This document shows positions 33,317 to 43,157 of a stretch of 64,000 nt of DNA, one piece after another; positions within the stretch are counted from its first letter, which is position 1; every line of letters begins with the position of its first letter. The notes under the pieces are model-generated. The model saw only the letters and a program-made list of their open reading frames with translations. It ran no database searches and had not been told where the DNA came from. The DNA is from Desulfosporosinus acidiphilus SJ4 (GTDB taxonomy: Bacteria; Bacillota; Desulfitobacteriia; Desulfitobacteriales; Desulfitobacteriaceae). The stretch lies in contig NC_018068.1 in NCBI RefSeq assembly GCF_000255115.2, positions 1,707,977-1,771,976 of the forward strand, given 5' to 3'. The position numbers and the translations under genes were made by a program.

Positions 33317-33565
33317 ATGAAAGTCGTAATGCAGCCAATCGAAATGATTGCTTGGTTTGACATTCCCGGGACACCTCGTCCCATTCGCTTTCGGCATGAT
33401 GGAAATGTTGTCAAGATAGAGCAGATTATTAGGTTGTCTGAAGAAAAACTTGCGGGCAACCGTATGAAGATTTATGAGTGTCAGAGTAATGTTAACGGTC
33501 AACTAAAGCGGTATGAGCTTAAATATGAACTAGGTACCTGTAAATGGTTTTTATATAAAATATAA
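33317..33565 (+). CDS. Conserved small hypothetical protein (82 aa)
   Basis: Begins MKVVMQPIEMIAWFDIPGTP and continues PIRFRHDGNVVKIEQIIR, KLAGNRMKIYECQSNVNGQL, RYELKYELGTCKWFLYKI. This matches my memory of a widespread clostridial family of about 80 residues (pattern KLAGN...CQS..NG...YELKYEL.TCKW.L.KI) with no known function. It looks like a beta-rich cytoplasmic domain. It starts 1 bp after the zinc-ribbon stop; no separate ribosome binding site is clear, which suggests coupling. Confidence 0.7.
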   Translation: MKVVMQPIEMIAWFDIPGTPRPIRFRHDGNVVKIEQIIRLSEEKLAGNRMKIYECQSNVNGQLKRYELKYELGTCKWFLYKI

Positions 33566-33825
33566 ATGTCCCCAAAAAGTCAACAGGTATCTCAGATTGT
33601 CATTTTTAAGCGAGAGAGATGGAGCAGTCATTCAAAGTGGTAACTGCTCTTTGTTTTAATCGGGTACAATTTAATTTAATAGTGATAATATAAAGGGGAT
33701 CAAAAGTAAAATTTTTAGTTTTGTTATATTTTCACGAATTTTAAGAGGAAATGTGGAAATAGCTATGGAATAATTATAATGCTCTAGGCAATTAAATTTA
33801 GGATTTGAATCTTGGAGAGTATTAA

Positions 33826-35235
33826 ATGAGGAAAATGGAAAGTGATAAAGATATTAAGGGATCATCTCATCAGATTGACAATAAAAACATAACCCTTGGG
33901 TCGAATCCTAAGAACCAGTTGGACTTGTTAGGATTAACCATGCTGGGATTGGGTGGGGCGATTGGTTCAGGGATTTTCGTAGCGAGTGGTATTGCGATTA
34001 ATCAGGCGGGGCCGTCAATTATTCTTGCCTTTGCTGTGGGCGGCCTCGTTTCCGCCTTGATAATGTTTATGCTTGCCGAAATGAGTGTCTATGAACCGAC
34101 ATGCGGTTCCTTTAGCGTTTATGCGGGGGAATACCTGGGTCCTGCCATGGGATTCATTACAGGTTGGATGTATTGGATAGCGGGGATTTTGACTCTTGCC
34201 ACAGAGATGGTAGCTGCAGCTTTAATCGTCCGCTATTGGCTGCCCTCCTGGCCTATCTGGCTGATCAGCTTAATTATCGCTATGGTGATTGTTGGTATCA
34301 GTTTTTTAGACATACGGGCTTTTGCTCGGGTGGAAGAAACCTTATCCTTTGTTAAAGTGGCTATCTTACTTTTAGTAATTTGTTCAGGAATAGTCATGTT
34401 TACTGGGATATGGCCGGGATTAAGATCGCCTGGAACAATAAACTACTTAGGTCATGGAGGCTTCTTTCCCCATGGATGGAGAGGATTTTTAGCTTCATTG
34501 CTTTTGGTGTTATATACTTATGCGGGAGAACAAGTCATTGGGCCGGCAACGGGAGAAACGAAGGATCCCCTGAAAACTGTACCTCGAGCAGTAAGCATTA
34601 TTACAATTACTCTGATAGTGATTTATTTAGGAGCAATCACGACTCTTGTCGGAATAGTTCCCTGGAATCAAGTGCCTCAAAACGGAAGCGGTTTTGTACC
34701 ATTAGCCAAAGACTTGGGACTAAGCGGAATCAGCAGTATTATGAACGCAGTCATTTTGAGTGCTATCTTATCAGCAATGAATTCAAATATGTATGGAGTA
34801 CCTCGTATGCTTAAATCACTGGCCGAACGCAAAGACGCTCCATCGTTCTTAACTGGAGAAAACCGGCAAGGAGTACCAGTGGCCGCATTGTTAATATCCA
34901 GTGCAATTTTGCTGGTAGTGGTAGGCATTTCATACCTTCTGCCAGAGAAAATTTTTGTGTATATAGCCAGTACAGCCGGCGCGGCCTTAATTTTGAACTG
35001 GTTGATCATAGCCTTAACATACTATCGTTTCCGGCAAAGGGCAAACTTGCGCCCAGGTAAAGGACAACCAACCTATCCAGGTTTTCCTGGCACCACCATC
35101 GCTGCTAGCTTGTTGCTGTCCTTGGCTCTGGCAACTTCGGCTTTTAACGGGAGCCAACTCGTTGGATTGGTTGCAGGTGTACTTATCTTGATGTTTTTTT
35201 CTGGTTTGTATATCATTTTTGTTAAGAAGCATTAA
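33826..35235 (+). CDS. APC-family amino acid permease
   Basis: 469 residues with about 12 membrane helices. The first helix carries the substrate-binding glycine motif LGGAIGSGIFVASG at ~45-58. GSFSVYAGEYLGPAMGFITG and the helix-6 region LYTYAGEQVIGPATGETKDP are typical of the amino acid-polyamine-organocation group. The soluble N-terminus is ~35 residues. Substrate is probably an amino acid; which one cannot be told. TTGGAGAG precedes the ATG. Monocistronic. Confidence 0.9.
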   Translation: MRKMESDKDIKGSSHQIDNKNITLGSNPKNQLDLLGLTMLGLGGAIGSGIFVASGIAINQAGPSIILAFAVGGLVSALIMFMLAEMSVYEPTCGSFSVYAGEYLGPAMGFITGWMYWIAGILTLATEMVAAALIVRYWLPSWPIWLISLIIAMVIVGISFLDIRAFARVEETLSFVKVAILLLVICSGIVMFTGIWPGLRSPGTINYLGHGGFFPHGWRGFLASLLLVLYTYAGEQVIGPATGETKDPLKTVPRAVSIITITLIVIYLGAITTLVGIVPWNQVPQNGSGFVPLAKDLGLSGISSIMNAVILSAILSAMNSNMYGVPRMLKSLAERKDAPSFLTGENRQGVPVAALLISSAILLVVVGISYLLPEKIFVYIASTAGAALILNWLIIALTYYRFRQRANLRPGKGQPTYPGFPGTTIAASLLLSLALATSAFNGSQLVGLVAGVLILMFFSGLYIIFVKKH

Positions 35236-35274
35236 TATCCAACAAGGTTTATAACCATTACTAAAGCTTGTTAA

Positions 35275-35592
35275 TTATCCTGAAAAAGACTTAGTGCTAT
35301 TTAGGTAATCCTCTGCCGCTTCGGTCAGCATTTCTTTCCAAGACCTAAAATTGGTGGTTTTTGCAACATGAGCATTAATCGCCTCATCAGGGATAGCATC
35401 GTAGTCATCTTCTGTATTCACCTCGAATCCACCTGCTGTCAATAATTCTTCGATGGATTCATACTGAGTATATAGTTTCATAAACTCTGACCTAAATATA
35501 TCGCTTAATGTAACGGTTTTTCCTGAATTGTTCTCTTCGGAGGCAAATGAACCATGAGGTTCTTGTATATGAGTACCTAATCCTTCAGCCAT
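35275..35592 (-). CDS. Hypothetical protein, 105 aa
   Basis: Ribosome binding site GGGAGGTTAGACTATA is strong. The product is acidic and soluble: a polar N-terminus (EPHGSFASEENNSGKTVTLS), then helices FRSEFMKLYTQYESIEELL, EDDYDAIPDEAINAHVAKTT and WKEMLTEAAEDYL. No known motif; the ~70-residue helical part could be a small helical-bundle domain. It lies alone between the permease and the mini coat-type gene. Confidence 0.6.
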   Translation of the reverse strand: MAEGLGTHIQEPHGSFASEENNSGKTVTLSDIFRSEFMKLYTQYESIEELLTAGGFEVNTEDDYDAIPDEAINAHVAKTTNFRSWKEMLTEAAEDYLNSTKSFSG

Positions 35593-35778
35593 TATAGTCT
35601 AACCTCCCTCAATTAGCCAAGCAACTAACGGGTGTTTTCTTTATGCGGGTTCATTTATATTAGAAACATTCATTTAATATGGAATAAAGGTTATTACTAT
35701 GGTTTGTCAATAATCCTAATCTCATACGCCCATCATCTAATAGGCTATTTAAATTTACAATCACGTCAGAATTGACGA

Positions 35779-35801
35779 GACCAGGCATTTTTCGCCTGGT
35801 C
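35779..35801 (-). terminator. Terminator of the 25-residue mini gene
   Basis: GACCAGGC pairs perfectly with GCCTGGTC around ATTTTTC (plus strand). It lies 22 bp after the minus-strand stop; the plus side is also followed by a T run (CTATTTTT), so it may work both ways. Confidence 0.65.
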
Positions 35802-35822
35802 ATCTGCTATTTTTAAGATATC

Positions 35823-35900
35823 TTAAAATACAATGCCCATCGCTATAAGTGTGAGAATTGCAACCACTACAATTGCGACACCAACTCCACATAAAATCAT
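35823..35900 (-). CDS. 25-residue YjcZ-like mini-protein
   Basis: AAAAAGGAGGGTGCTCTCTT precedes the ATG. The whole product is one hydrophobic helix: MILCGVGVAIVVVAILTL followed by IAMGIVF. Its C-terminus matches the YjcZ-type genes at 17.6-17.8 kb. Likely a small sporulation membrane protein; too short for annotation pipelines. Confidence 0.6.
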   Translation of the reverse strand: MILCGVGVAIVVVAILTLIAMGIVF

Positions 35901-36204
35901 AAGAGAGCACCCTCCTTTTTGCCAATATATTACATATTATTCTTAACCCTCATATGTGACACAAAGGAGAGTTTAAGTCTAGAGATCGCTTGTCTTTGCA
36001 AAGAGGATTCTCAGAAAATCTGAAAATCAATCAGCCTGCCTTTATTGAGAGGTCTGTGTGACTCGGAAATGAGGTGGCGATTGAATTCTGGGCAGTTGTT
36101 CTGAAAATTAATTCGGACTAAGGGGGGCAAGTTTCGACTTTCATGAAATTCCATAATATGGTAGTGAGGGATTGATATTTTGCCCCAGGATGGAGGAATC
36201 GAAT

Positions 36205-36453
36205 ATGTGTGGCATGCCGTTTTTTGGTACAGCATATGGAAATCAATTTGGCTTCGGGTGCGGAATAAGGCCGGGTTTCGGTGCTTATGGTGCTTGCGGT
36301 GCTTATGGTAATTATGGTAGTTACGGGCATTTGCAAGGTTATGGAGTGGGTTTGCACCCGGGTTATGATTCTGTTGGAGGCGGATATAATTATTTTCATG
36401 TAGGCTATTATCCTGTGACTGTATCAAAACCCTATAAAAATGGTAAGGGATAA
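36205..36453 (+). CDS. Gly/Tyr-rich protein (82 aa), coat-like
   Basis: ATG 36205 has ATGGAGGAATC upstream, better than the longer frame from 36172. After MCGMPFFGTAYGNQFGFGCG come several GAYGACGAYGNYGSYG-type repeats, then GVGLHPGYDSVGGGYNYFHV and a basic end KPYKNGKG. About half the residues are Gly or Tyr, with three Cys in the first part. Low-complexity Gly/Tyr proteins of this size are common in spore coats, where tyrosines can be cross-linked; this is inferred from composition. Confidence 0.7.
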   Translation: MCGMPFFGTAYGNQFGFGCGIRPGFGAYGACGAYGNYGSYGHLQGYGVGLHPGYDSVGGGYNYFHVGYYPVTVSKPYKNGKG

Positions 36454-36487
36454 TTTTTAATCCGGTTTTCTGCGAAAGTTTAATATG

Positions 36488-36517
36488 ACAGGCCTGTATG
36501 CAGCAGGTCTGTTTTTT
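36488..36517 (+). terminator. Rho-independent terminator
   Basis: ACAGGCCTG pairs with CAGGTCTGT (one G-U), followed by T6, 35 bp after the Gly/Tyr-rich gene. Confidence 0.85.
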
Positions 36518-36720
36518 AACCTTTGCCGCCCTATATCTTGGTGGAAAAAAGCCTTGAAGTCAAATAATTTATGGCATTTGAAAGCAATTAACAGAATATT
36601 GTCGAACAACTGCTTTTATGATAAGATTATGTGAGTGAATGATTACTACCCAATCTCTTTTGAGGCAATTACAATTACATATTATTAAACAGTCGGAAAT
36701 AACAGCAGTTACTACAATAT

Positions 36721-36752
36721 GAAGTAATTGAAGTAATTACTTCAATTACTTC
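36721..36752 (+). repeat. 32-bp perfect palindrome upstream of the CheY gene
   Basis: The half GAAGTAATTGAAGTAA is followed directly by its exact inverse complement, with no spacer. The half itself is a tandem of GAAGTAATT. It lies 148 bp before the response-regulator ATG in a 400-bp AT-rich gap that has no gene. It could be an operator for a dimeric regulator, a cruciform, or an RNA hairpin without a T run. Confidence 0.7.
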
Positions 36753-36899
36753 TCATATGAAACCTTATTGCTTGCATCAGACTCGAGCGATTGGGAAGTT
36801 AAGATCAAAAAATCAAGTTGAAATGAATGACGATGATAGGCAGCGCAAGAGTTTGAAATTAAGTATATATAGTTTAAGCTAATAGAGGGGTGAACTACG

Positions 36900-37262
36900 A
36901 TGAAAAGATTGCTTATTGTGGATGATGCGGCCTTCATGCGACTTTCTATTCGAAACATGTTGCTTAACTATGATATTGAAATTGTTGGCGAAGCAACCAA
37001 TGGAATTATGGCAGTTGAGATGTACAAACAATTGCGACCTGATGTTGTGACGATGGATATTACGATGCCTGAAATGACGGGGATTGAGGCTCTAAAGGAA
37101 ATTAAAGCCTTTGACCCTAAAGCTTTGGTCATTATGGTTTCTTCCATGGGTCAGGAGAGTATGGTCAAACAGTCTATTCTCAGTGGTGCCAAAACATTTA
37201 TAGTTAAACCATTTACAGAAGACGTTCTTTATCAGACCCTTAGCAAGACACTCGGTATTTAA
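36900..37262 (+). CDS. CheY-like single-domain response regulator
   Basis: 120 residues, receiver domain only. Acidic pair in [11 protein letters not shown], phosphorylated Asp in [13 protein letters not shown] (~D54), Thr/Ser switch in VIMVSSMGQ and Lys in [10 protein letters not shown]. It has no output domain, so it acts through protein contacts such as the flagellar switch or a phosphorelay. AGAGGGGTGAACTACG precedes the ATG. The first hybrid kinase gene begins 54 bp later, suggesting that they work together. Confidence 0.93.
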   Translation: MKRLLIVDDAAFMRLSIRNMLLNYDIEIVGEATNGIMAVEMYKQLRPDVVTMDITMPEMTGIEALKEIKAFDPKALVIMVSSMGQESMVKQSILSGAKTFIVKPFTEDVLYQTLSKTLGI

Positions 37263-37315
37263 CAGCAGTTCAAAGATTTGGAACTGTTATTATTTTTTTA
37301 AAGAGGGGTACTGGG

Positions 37316-40033
37316 ATGGCTGTAAATGGGGAACAAGCCGATTTAAATAATTTCGAAATACTATTTAATACCAGCCCCGTTATAATGTTTTTGCTTGATG
37401 AGAATTCATTGGTTGAAAAAATGAATGTTTCTGCCTTTGAGCTGCTCATTACTAAGCCTGAGATAGCTTTAGGTAAACGTTTGGGCGACGGGATAGGCTG
37501 CCAAGGAAGTATCGAAACTGCCCGGGGATGTGGCTTTGGGCAAAAATGTCAATTCTGCGAATTGCGGTCGGCCATAGATTCGGCGATTAAGGTGGGGAAA
37601 ACTACCACCGCTATAAAGTTTAGCAAAATACTAACTGCTCAAAGGAAAGAGAAGAAGTATTGGTTTTCGGCAAGTGTTTCGCCTGTTATGATCCGAGGCG
37701 AACGTCATGCGGCCGTTGCCCTCCAAAACATTACGGACAGCAGATTAGTTGAGGATTCTTCCAGAAAGTATCAAGTTCTCTTGGAAAATGCCCGTGACGT
37801 TATCATGATTATTGACCTGGAAGGAAACATATTAGAAGCTAATAAAGCGGCTGTTCTTGCTTACGGTTACGCTAAAGAGGAATTGGTAAACTTAAAAATC
37901 AACCATCTTCGCATAGACGAATCTTCCGAAACAATAGAAATCAATGAAATGGATGAACAGGGAGTTCTCTTCGAAACACTGCATAAAAGAAAAGATGGCA
38001 GCACATTTCCTGTTGAGGTCAGTGCTTATGTGACTTGGATTGAAAATCAAAGAGTATTGGTAAATTTCGTTAGAGATATATCTGAGCGCAAGAGAGCCCA
38101 AATTCAATTGCAAAAAAATGAAGAGAGCCTACGAATTTTATACGAGCGTTATCGATCATTAATTATGAATATGCCGGACAGCTTTGCCTATAATAGAGTT
38201 ATCTATGATGAAGCAGGAAATCCCATAGACTATGAAATTCTTGAAATCAATGGGTCCTATGAAAAAATCTTTAATGTTTCACGTCAAGAAATTATAGGAA
38301 GGAAATTTTCGGATATTTTTGGCGATGACGATCCGGAATCTTATAGGCAAGATATGGCTCAATACGGGGAGGTTGCGGCCAAAGGGACTGGGCTTAATCT
38401 ACCGGTCTACTATTCTAAGTGGAGTAAGCGTTGGTTTTCAGTCAAACTGTATGGTCCTGAACCCGGCTATTTTGTTTCCCTACTAACAGATATGACCGAA
38501 CGATTGCATGCGGAATATGAATTGAATTTGGCGAAGGAAAATGCTGAAGCCGCAAATCAGGCTAAAAGTGAATTCTTAGCGAATATGAGTCATGAAATTA
38601 GGACTCCTATCAATGGGATGATCGGGATGATCGATTTGACTCTGTTAACAGGCATGAGTCGTGAGCAGCGTGAATACTTGGAGATCGCTAAAACTTGCGC
38701 CGATTCTCTTATGAAGATCATCAATGATATCTTAGATTTTTCAAAGATAGAAGCCGGAAAATTAGTCATTGAAACTATTGGCTTTAATATTAAGGAGCTT
38801 TTAGATTCAATTTTTAAGGCGCATCAGCCTATGGCTTTAAATAAAAGTTTAAGGCTAAATTATAGCTGTTCGTCCTCACTGCCTCAGAATTTGATAGGTG
38901 ATCCTAATAGGTTAAGGCAGATCATAAGCAATCTTTTAAATAATGCCTTGAAATTCACGGAACTTGGAGAAGTCACCCTTACAGTTGAAGAATTAAGCAG
39001 GATCGATGAAACTGTGGAGTTGGCGTTCTCAATTTCAGATACAGGTATAGGAATATCTGAGCGAGAACAAGCAAAGCTCTTTAGAAATTTCAGTCAAGTG
39101 GATGGCTCCATAAGGCGAAAATATGGCGGAACGGGTTTGGGGTTGGCTATTTCTAAGAAATTAGTTCAGATTATGGGTGGGGATATAACCCTAGAAAGCC
39201 AAAAAGGAGCGGGGAGCACATTTAGCTTTAATTTGAAGTTTAAATTAAACAGAGAACCAGACTTACCAGATCACGATGATATTGTCCTTAGTCAGGCTAA
39301 TATAGTTAAACCGTTAAGAATTCTCATTGCAGAAGATGACCGGGTTAATTTGATGGTCTTAACTATCATGCTTAAAGAAAAAGGTCATTTTATTGAAGCG
39401 GCTATGAATGGGGTAGAAGCTCTGGAATCCCATGCAAGAAGTCAATATGATGTGATCTTTATGGATATTCAAATGCCGGTCATGGATGGCATAGAGGTTA
39501 CTAAGAAGATTCGGGAAAGAGAGGGCAATGACCGCCATACCCCGATTATTGCCATAACTGCCTATGCCTTAGTGGGGGACAGAGAGAAATTCCTGTCTTA
39601 TGGCTTGGATGAATATATTCCTAAACCTATTAAGATGGATGAATTATTCAGGGTTTTAGATTCGGTGGTAAACCGAAGTGATCCGGAAAATAAGCAGTTT
39701 AATGCACAGATTAAAATCAGTGAATCAGGAAAAATCGTGAATTATAATCCTGATCTATCTTTAAGAGATGACAAAACTTCCATTGACAAAAATTATATCA
39801 TTCAAGAGATCTCTCAAGATATTATGGACCTTAATACTGGGATAGCCTTAAATGATTTTTCTCTCATTGAGCAAATAGCTCATAAAATTAAAAATGCTTC
39901 TCAGCAAATTGACGCTGATAACCTCAAAACCTTAGCCTTTAAAATTGAATTGGCTGCCAGAAAAGAAAATATTAAAGATGTCATAAAATATATCCAAGGG
40001 GTTAAACGTGAATTCGAGTCAACTTGCTCTTAG
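37316..40033 (+). CDS. Hybrid sensor histidine kinase with Cys-containing PAS, two more PAS, receiver and Hpt-like tail
   Basis: 905 residues, no membrane helices. PAS 1 (~12-150) carries four cysteines (C62, C72, C78, C81; segment [15 protein letters not shown]), possibly an Fe-S, zinc or thiol sensor. PAS 2 is ~155-265 and PAS 3 ~275-400. HisKA has [20 protein letters not shown] with the phospho-His. HATPase has [26 protein letters not shown] and [11 protein letters not shown]. The receiver (~665-785) has [18 protein letters not shown] and the KP lysine. The tail (~825-905) has [10 protein letters not shown], an Hpt-like helix pair. AAAGAGGGGT is upstream. Cytoplasmic; partners probably include the CheY just before it. 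Confidence 0.92.
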   Translation: MAVNGEQADLNNFEILFNTSPVIMFLLDENSLVEKMNVSAFELLITKPEIALGKRLGDGIGCQGSIETARGCGFGQKCQFCELRSAIDSAIKVGKTTTAIKFSKILTAQRKEKKYWFSASVSPVMIRGERHAAVALQNITDSRLVEDSSRKYQVLLENARDVIMIIDLEGNILEANKAAVLAYGYAKEELVNLKINHLRIDESSETIEINEMDEQGVLFETLHKRKDGSTFPVEVSAYVTWIENQRVLVNFVRDISERKRAQIQLQKNEESLRILYERYRSLIMNMPDSFAYNRVIYDEAGNPIDYEILEINGSYEKIFNVSRQEIIGRKFSDIFGDDDPESYRQDMAQYGEVAAKGTGLNLPVYYSKWSKRWFSVKLYGPEPGYFVSLLTDMTERLHAEYELNLAKENAEAANQAKSEFLANMSHEIRTPINGMIGMIDLTLLTGMSREQREYLEIAKTCADSLMKIINDILDFSKIEAGKLVIETIGFNIKELLDSIFKAHQPMALNKSLRLNYSCSSSLPQNLIGDPNRLRQIISNLLNNALKFTELGEVTLTVEELSRIDETVELAFSISDTGIGISEREQAKLFRNFSQVDGSIRRKYGGTGLGLAISKKLVQIMGGDITLESQKGAGSTFSFNLKFKLNREPDLPDHDDIVLSQANIVKPLRILIAEDDRVNLMVLTIMLKEKGHFIEAAMNGVEALESHARSQYDVIFMDIQMPVMDGIEVTKKIREREGNDRHTPIIAITAYALVGDREKFLSYGLDEYIPKPIKMDELFRVLDSVVNRSDPENKQFNAQIKISESGKIVNYNPDLSLRDDKTSIDKNYIIQEISQDIMDLNTGIALNDFSLIEQIAHKIKNASQQIDADNLKTLAFKIELAARKENIKDVIKYIQGVKREFESTCS

Positions 40034-40109
40034 AATCTGGTTATTCATTTAGGAGATTTGATATTAAATGTTAACCCTTGCATAATATGAAAGCAGAGCA
40101 AGTATAAAA

Positions 40110-40140
40110 CAACGGATTTAATCGAAATTCGTTGTTTTTT
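40110..40140 (+). terminator. Rho-independent terminator
   Basis: CAACGGATTT pairs with AAATTCGTTG (one G-U) around AATCG, followed by T6. It separates the two hybrid kinase genes. The 40141-40435 leader of the second kinase is AT-rich with no recognised element. Confidence 0.85.
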
Positions 40141-40435
40141 GTGTTATATAAGTAATTGTAGAGAAAAAACGCGAATAATATAGAATATTTAACATAAATA
40201 GAATTAGTACAATTATTAATAATTATAAAGAAGCTATTAATAGTTATAAATTTTATTCATCCTACAAAACTTTAATAATTGATATATTTGATTTTTTAAA
40301 TTTACGACATTATCCAAAAGTATGCAAAGAAATAAGAATATGGCTCTAAAAGATAATTTTACATTCGCTAAGAGGAAAGAATAATCCGATAAATAGAATG
40401 TGCTTGTAAACCAAAGCAAGAAGGTGACTTTGCAA

Positions 40436-42868
40436 ATGAAATTCTTTAAGGATGTGCATAATCGAAAAAAGGGGACTTCATTCGTAGGCAGTGTCTCGAC
40501 GCAAGGAACCGGTATCGGTGAAAAACGAAGTTTGCATAGGGAGATAAGGGATATTTCAGAACGTAAGACTATAGAAAATGCCTTTATCAGTCCCCGTCTA
40601 AAAGCGGAACAGGTTATTAAAGAAAGCCAGAAAAAGTATCAAAGCTTGTTTATGAATATGAAGGAAAGTTTTGCACTGATGAAGATAATCTATAATCGAG
40701 CTGAAGAGCCTCAGGATTTGGAATTCGTAGAGGTTAATAATACGTTTGAAAGTAAGTTTGGGAAGAAACCTGCTGAACTTGCAGGAAAGAGTATCTTTGA
40801 AATATTCCCGCAGATTAGTCAAATTGTCCTGAAACATTTAAAAATCATCAATACCAGATCTGAGGAACAAGAGATTTACTTTGATGATATTAATTTTTAC
40901 TCGGAACGTTACAGGCTATGGTTGTCTATCTCAGCGTTTGTTCCCTTGTCGGGGCATCTTGCGCTAATTATCACCGATGTAACTCAGCCCAAAATAGCGG
41001 AACTTGCCTTGCGCGAGAGTGAGCATAAGTACCGTTCCTTATTTATGAATATGACAAGTAGTTTTGCTTATTGTAAAGCAATTTGGGATGCAAAGGGTGA
41101 GCTTGAAGATTATAAATTCAGAGAAGTTAATGATATTTATGCAAAGTTGATTGGCTTAGAAAGAACTAAAATAATTGGTCAAAGATTCACGAAAATTAAC
41201 AACTTAAATCATCATGACCAAAAGCTTTTATTAAAACAGATAGAAACTTTTCTTAAGTCCAGTGAAAAGAAGTATGAGGGTGAATTTCACAACGAAAAGA
41301 CTGGACATTGGTATTTCCACTCCTTTTATTCATTAAGCGATGATTGTTTTGCAGCAATTATTACGGATATCACCGAAGCAAAAAACTATGAAATAGAGCT
41401 GAGAAAGGCCAAGGAGGAAGCTGAAAAGGCGAGTATTGCCAAAAGTGAATTTTTAGCGAATATGAGCCATGAAATCAGGACTCCCCTGAACGGTACGATG
41501 GGAATGATTGATTTGGTCCTTCAATCATCGCTGAAGCCTGACCAGCATAACTACCTGCAAGTTGCCAAGAATTGCGCCTATTCTCTTTTAAACATTATCA
41601 ATGATGTTCTGGACTTTTCTAAAATAGAGGCAGGAAAAATGCTCACCGAAACTATTAACTTCAACCTTAAAGATCTTCTTGAAGAACTGGTTAAAGTACA
41701 TACTGTCAATGCAGCGGGCAAGGGTTTAGGATTGATTTGTACATGTTCTGCAGATGTCCCCGCGTATCTGAAGGGAGACCCTAACCGGATTAGACAGGTT
41801 CTTAATAATCTTGTCAGCAATGCTGTAAAATTCACTCACAGTGGCAATATTGTTGTTCAAGTTCGAAATACCAAGCCCATTAATGAGTCGGAAACAATGG
41901 CGTGCGCCTTAGAATTCTCCGTTTCCGATACTGGAATTGGTATAGCTGAAGACGAAATGGAGAAGCTGTTTAAAAGCTTTAGCCAGGTAGACGGTTCCCA
42001 TACCAGAAAATATGGCGGCACAGGATTGGGACTGATTATCTCCAAGCAATTAACCGAGTTAATGGGAGGTAGAATGTGGGTTGAAAGCCAGAAAGGGAAG
42101 GGAAGCACGTTCTCTTTTATTCTTGAGTTACGGCAAGGAGAAAGTGCCGGTGAAGTCGAACCTTCTTCTGAGCCTATGGAGAAAGAACAGCTCTCAGTAA
42201 CTATTCTTTTGGTAGAAGACAATTTAGTAAATCAGGATGTTCTGACGAAGATGCTTCAGATAGGCGGGCACAAAGTTCATAAAGCCTGTAATGGCTTGGA
42301 GGCTTTGGACGCCTTGGAGCAGCAAGACTTTGACCTTATCATCATGGATATCTATATGCCGGAAATGAATGGTATTGAAGCAACAAAACTGATAAGAGAA
42401 AACGAAAGAAACAAAAAACGTACACCGATAATAGCCTTGACAGCCTATGCCCTGAAAGGAGACAGAGAGCGTTTTCTTGCCCGCGGTATGGACGAATATT
42501 TGTCAAAGCCGGTGCTGATTGAAGAATTGCTAAATACCGTTCAAAAAGTTATTAAATCCAATCCAAAATGTCGAAAAACTATGACTGACTTGGAGAATAA
42601 CGATCAACAGCAAAATAAAAACCTCGACGAACTTATCGCCTTAATTACTCAGTTAATAGATTTGATCTCAGTGAATGATTTAGAGGCTATAGAGAGAACA
42701 GCTCATCAATTGAAGAAATTGGCTAATCAATATGAGGCTGATAAATTAAAAAATTTAGCTTTCAAGGTTGAACTGGCTGCAAGACGCGGTGATATCCAGG
42801 CTGCGATTGAAAGTATTCTAAAACTGAATGAAGAATTCCAGACCTATAGAAGTCTTTTGTTGGAGTAG
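40436..42868 (+). CDS. Hybrid sensor histidine kinase, paralogue of the preceding kinase
   Basis: 810 residues from ATG 40436 (AAGAAGGTGA 8 nt upstream). The first ~45 residues ([30 protein letters not shown]) look like the end of a PAS domain whose beginning is missing, so the gene may be 5'-truncated. Two PAS domains follow (~60-185 and ~190-315, both with SLFMNM starts). Then His[22 protein letters not shown], HATPase ([30 protein letters not shown]), receiver ([25 protein letters not shown]) and an Hpt-like tail ([17 protein letters not shown]). It shares order and many residues with the 905-residue kinase, so the pair arose by duplication. The Cys-PAS is absent here. Confidence 0.9.
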   Translation: MKFFKDVHNRKKGTSFVGSVSTQGTGIGEKRSLHREIRDISERKTIENAFISPRLKAEQVIKESQKKYQSLFMNMKESFALMKIIYNRAEEPQDLEFVEVNNTFESKFGKKPAELAGKSIFEIFPQISQIVLKHLKIINTRSEEQEIYFDDINFYSERYRLWLSISAFVPLSGHLALIITDVTQPKIAELALRESEHKYRSLFMNMTSSFAYCKAIWDAKGELEDYKFREVNDIYAKLIGLERTKIIGQRFTKINNLNHHDQKLLLKQIETFLKSSEKKYEGEFHNEKTGHWYFHSFYSLSDDCFAAIITDITEAKNYEIELRKAKEEAEKASIAKSEFLANMSHEIRTPLNGTMGMIDLVLQSSLKPDQHNYLQVAKNCAYSLLNIINDVLDFSKIEAGKMLTETINFNLKDLLEELVKVHTVNAAGKGLGLICTCSADVPAYLKGDPNRIRQVLNNLVSNAVKFTHSGNIVVQVRNTKPINESETMACALEFSVSDTGIGIAEDEMEKLFKSFSQVDGSHTRKYGGTGLGLIISKQLTELMGGRMWVESQKGKGSTFSFILELRQGESAGEVEPSSEPMEKEQLSVTILLVEDNLVNQDVLTKMLQIGGHKVHKACNGLEALDALEQQDFDLIIMDIYMPEMNGIEATKLIRENERNKKRTPIIALTAYALKGDRERFLARGMDEYLSKPVLIEELLNTVQKVIKSNPKCRKTMTDLENNDQQQNKNLDELIALITQLIDLISVNDLEAIERTAHQLKKLANQYEADKLKNLAFKVELAARRGDIQAAIESILKLNEEFQTYRSLLLE

Positions 42869-42938
42869 TACGTTCTCCTTCTTCGAATGGAGTTTTGAAA
42901 AAGAGGTTGTCGCAAAATGCATAAGCCCCCCAATAAAC

Positions 42939-42989
42939 AAAACCCTGCATAAAAAGTGGTTTAAATCATCCGCTTATATGCAGGGTTTT
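42939..42989 (+). terminator. Long hairpin, probable terminator
   Basis: AAAACCCTGCATA (42939-42951) pairs perfectly with TATGCAGGGTTTT (42977-42989) and AAGTGG/CCGCTT pair inside; A-rich upstream and T-rich downstream. It ends the hybrid kinase transcript. The 42990-43151 stretch up to the insertion sequence shows no gene. Confidence 0.75.
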
Positions 42990-43157
42990 ATTTATAAAAA
43001 CGTATAAGCACTCATTACGCAACGGTCCCTTTTTATCGAGCTAAGGATGACGGAAAAGCCTCTGATGCAAAAGGTTAAATAATTATTCACTCACTCTTAA
43101 CGCTAATTTTACATTCAATACATTAGATTTTTACATATGGCGACTAATATGTAAGTA

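Noticed and set aside
36011-36427. 138-codon minus-strand ORF opposite the Gly/Tyr-rich gene
   Set aside because: It is the complement of Gly/Tyr codons (His/Asn/Thr-rich frame) without a ribosome binding site.
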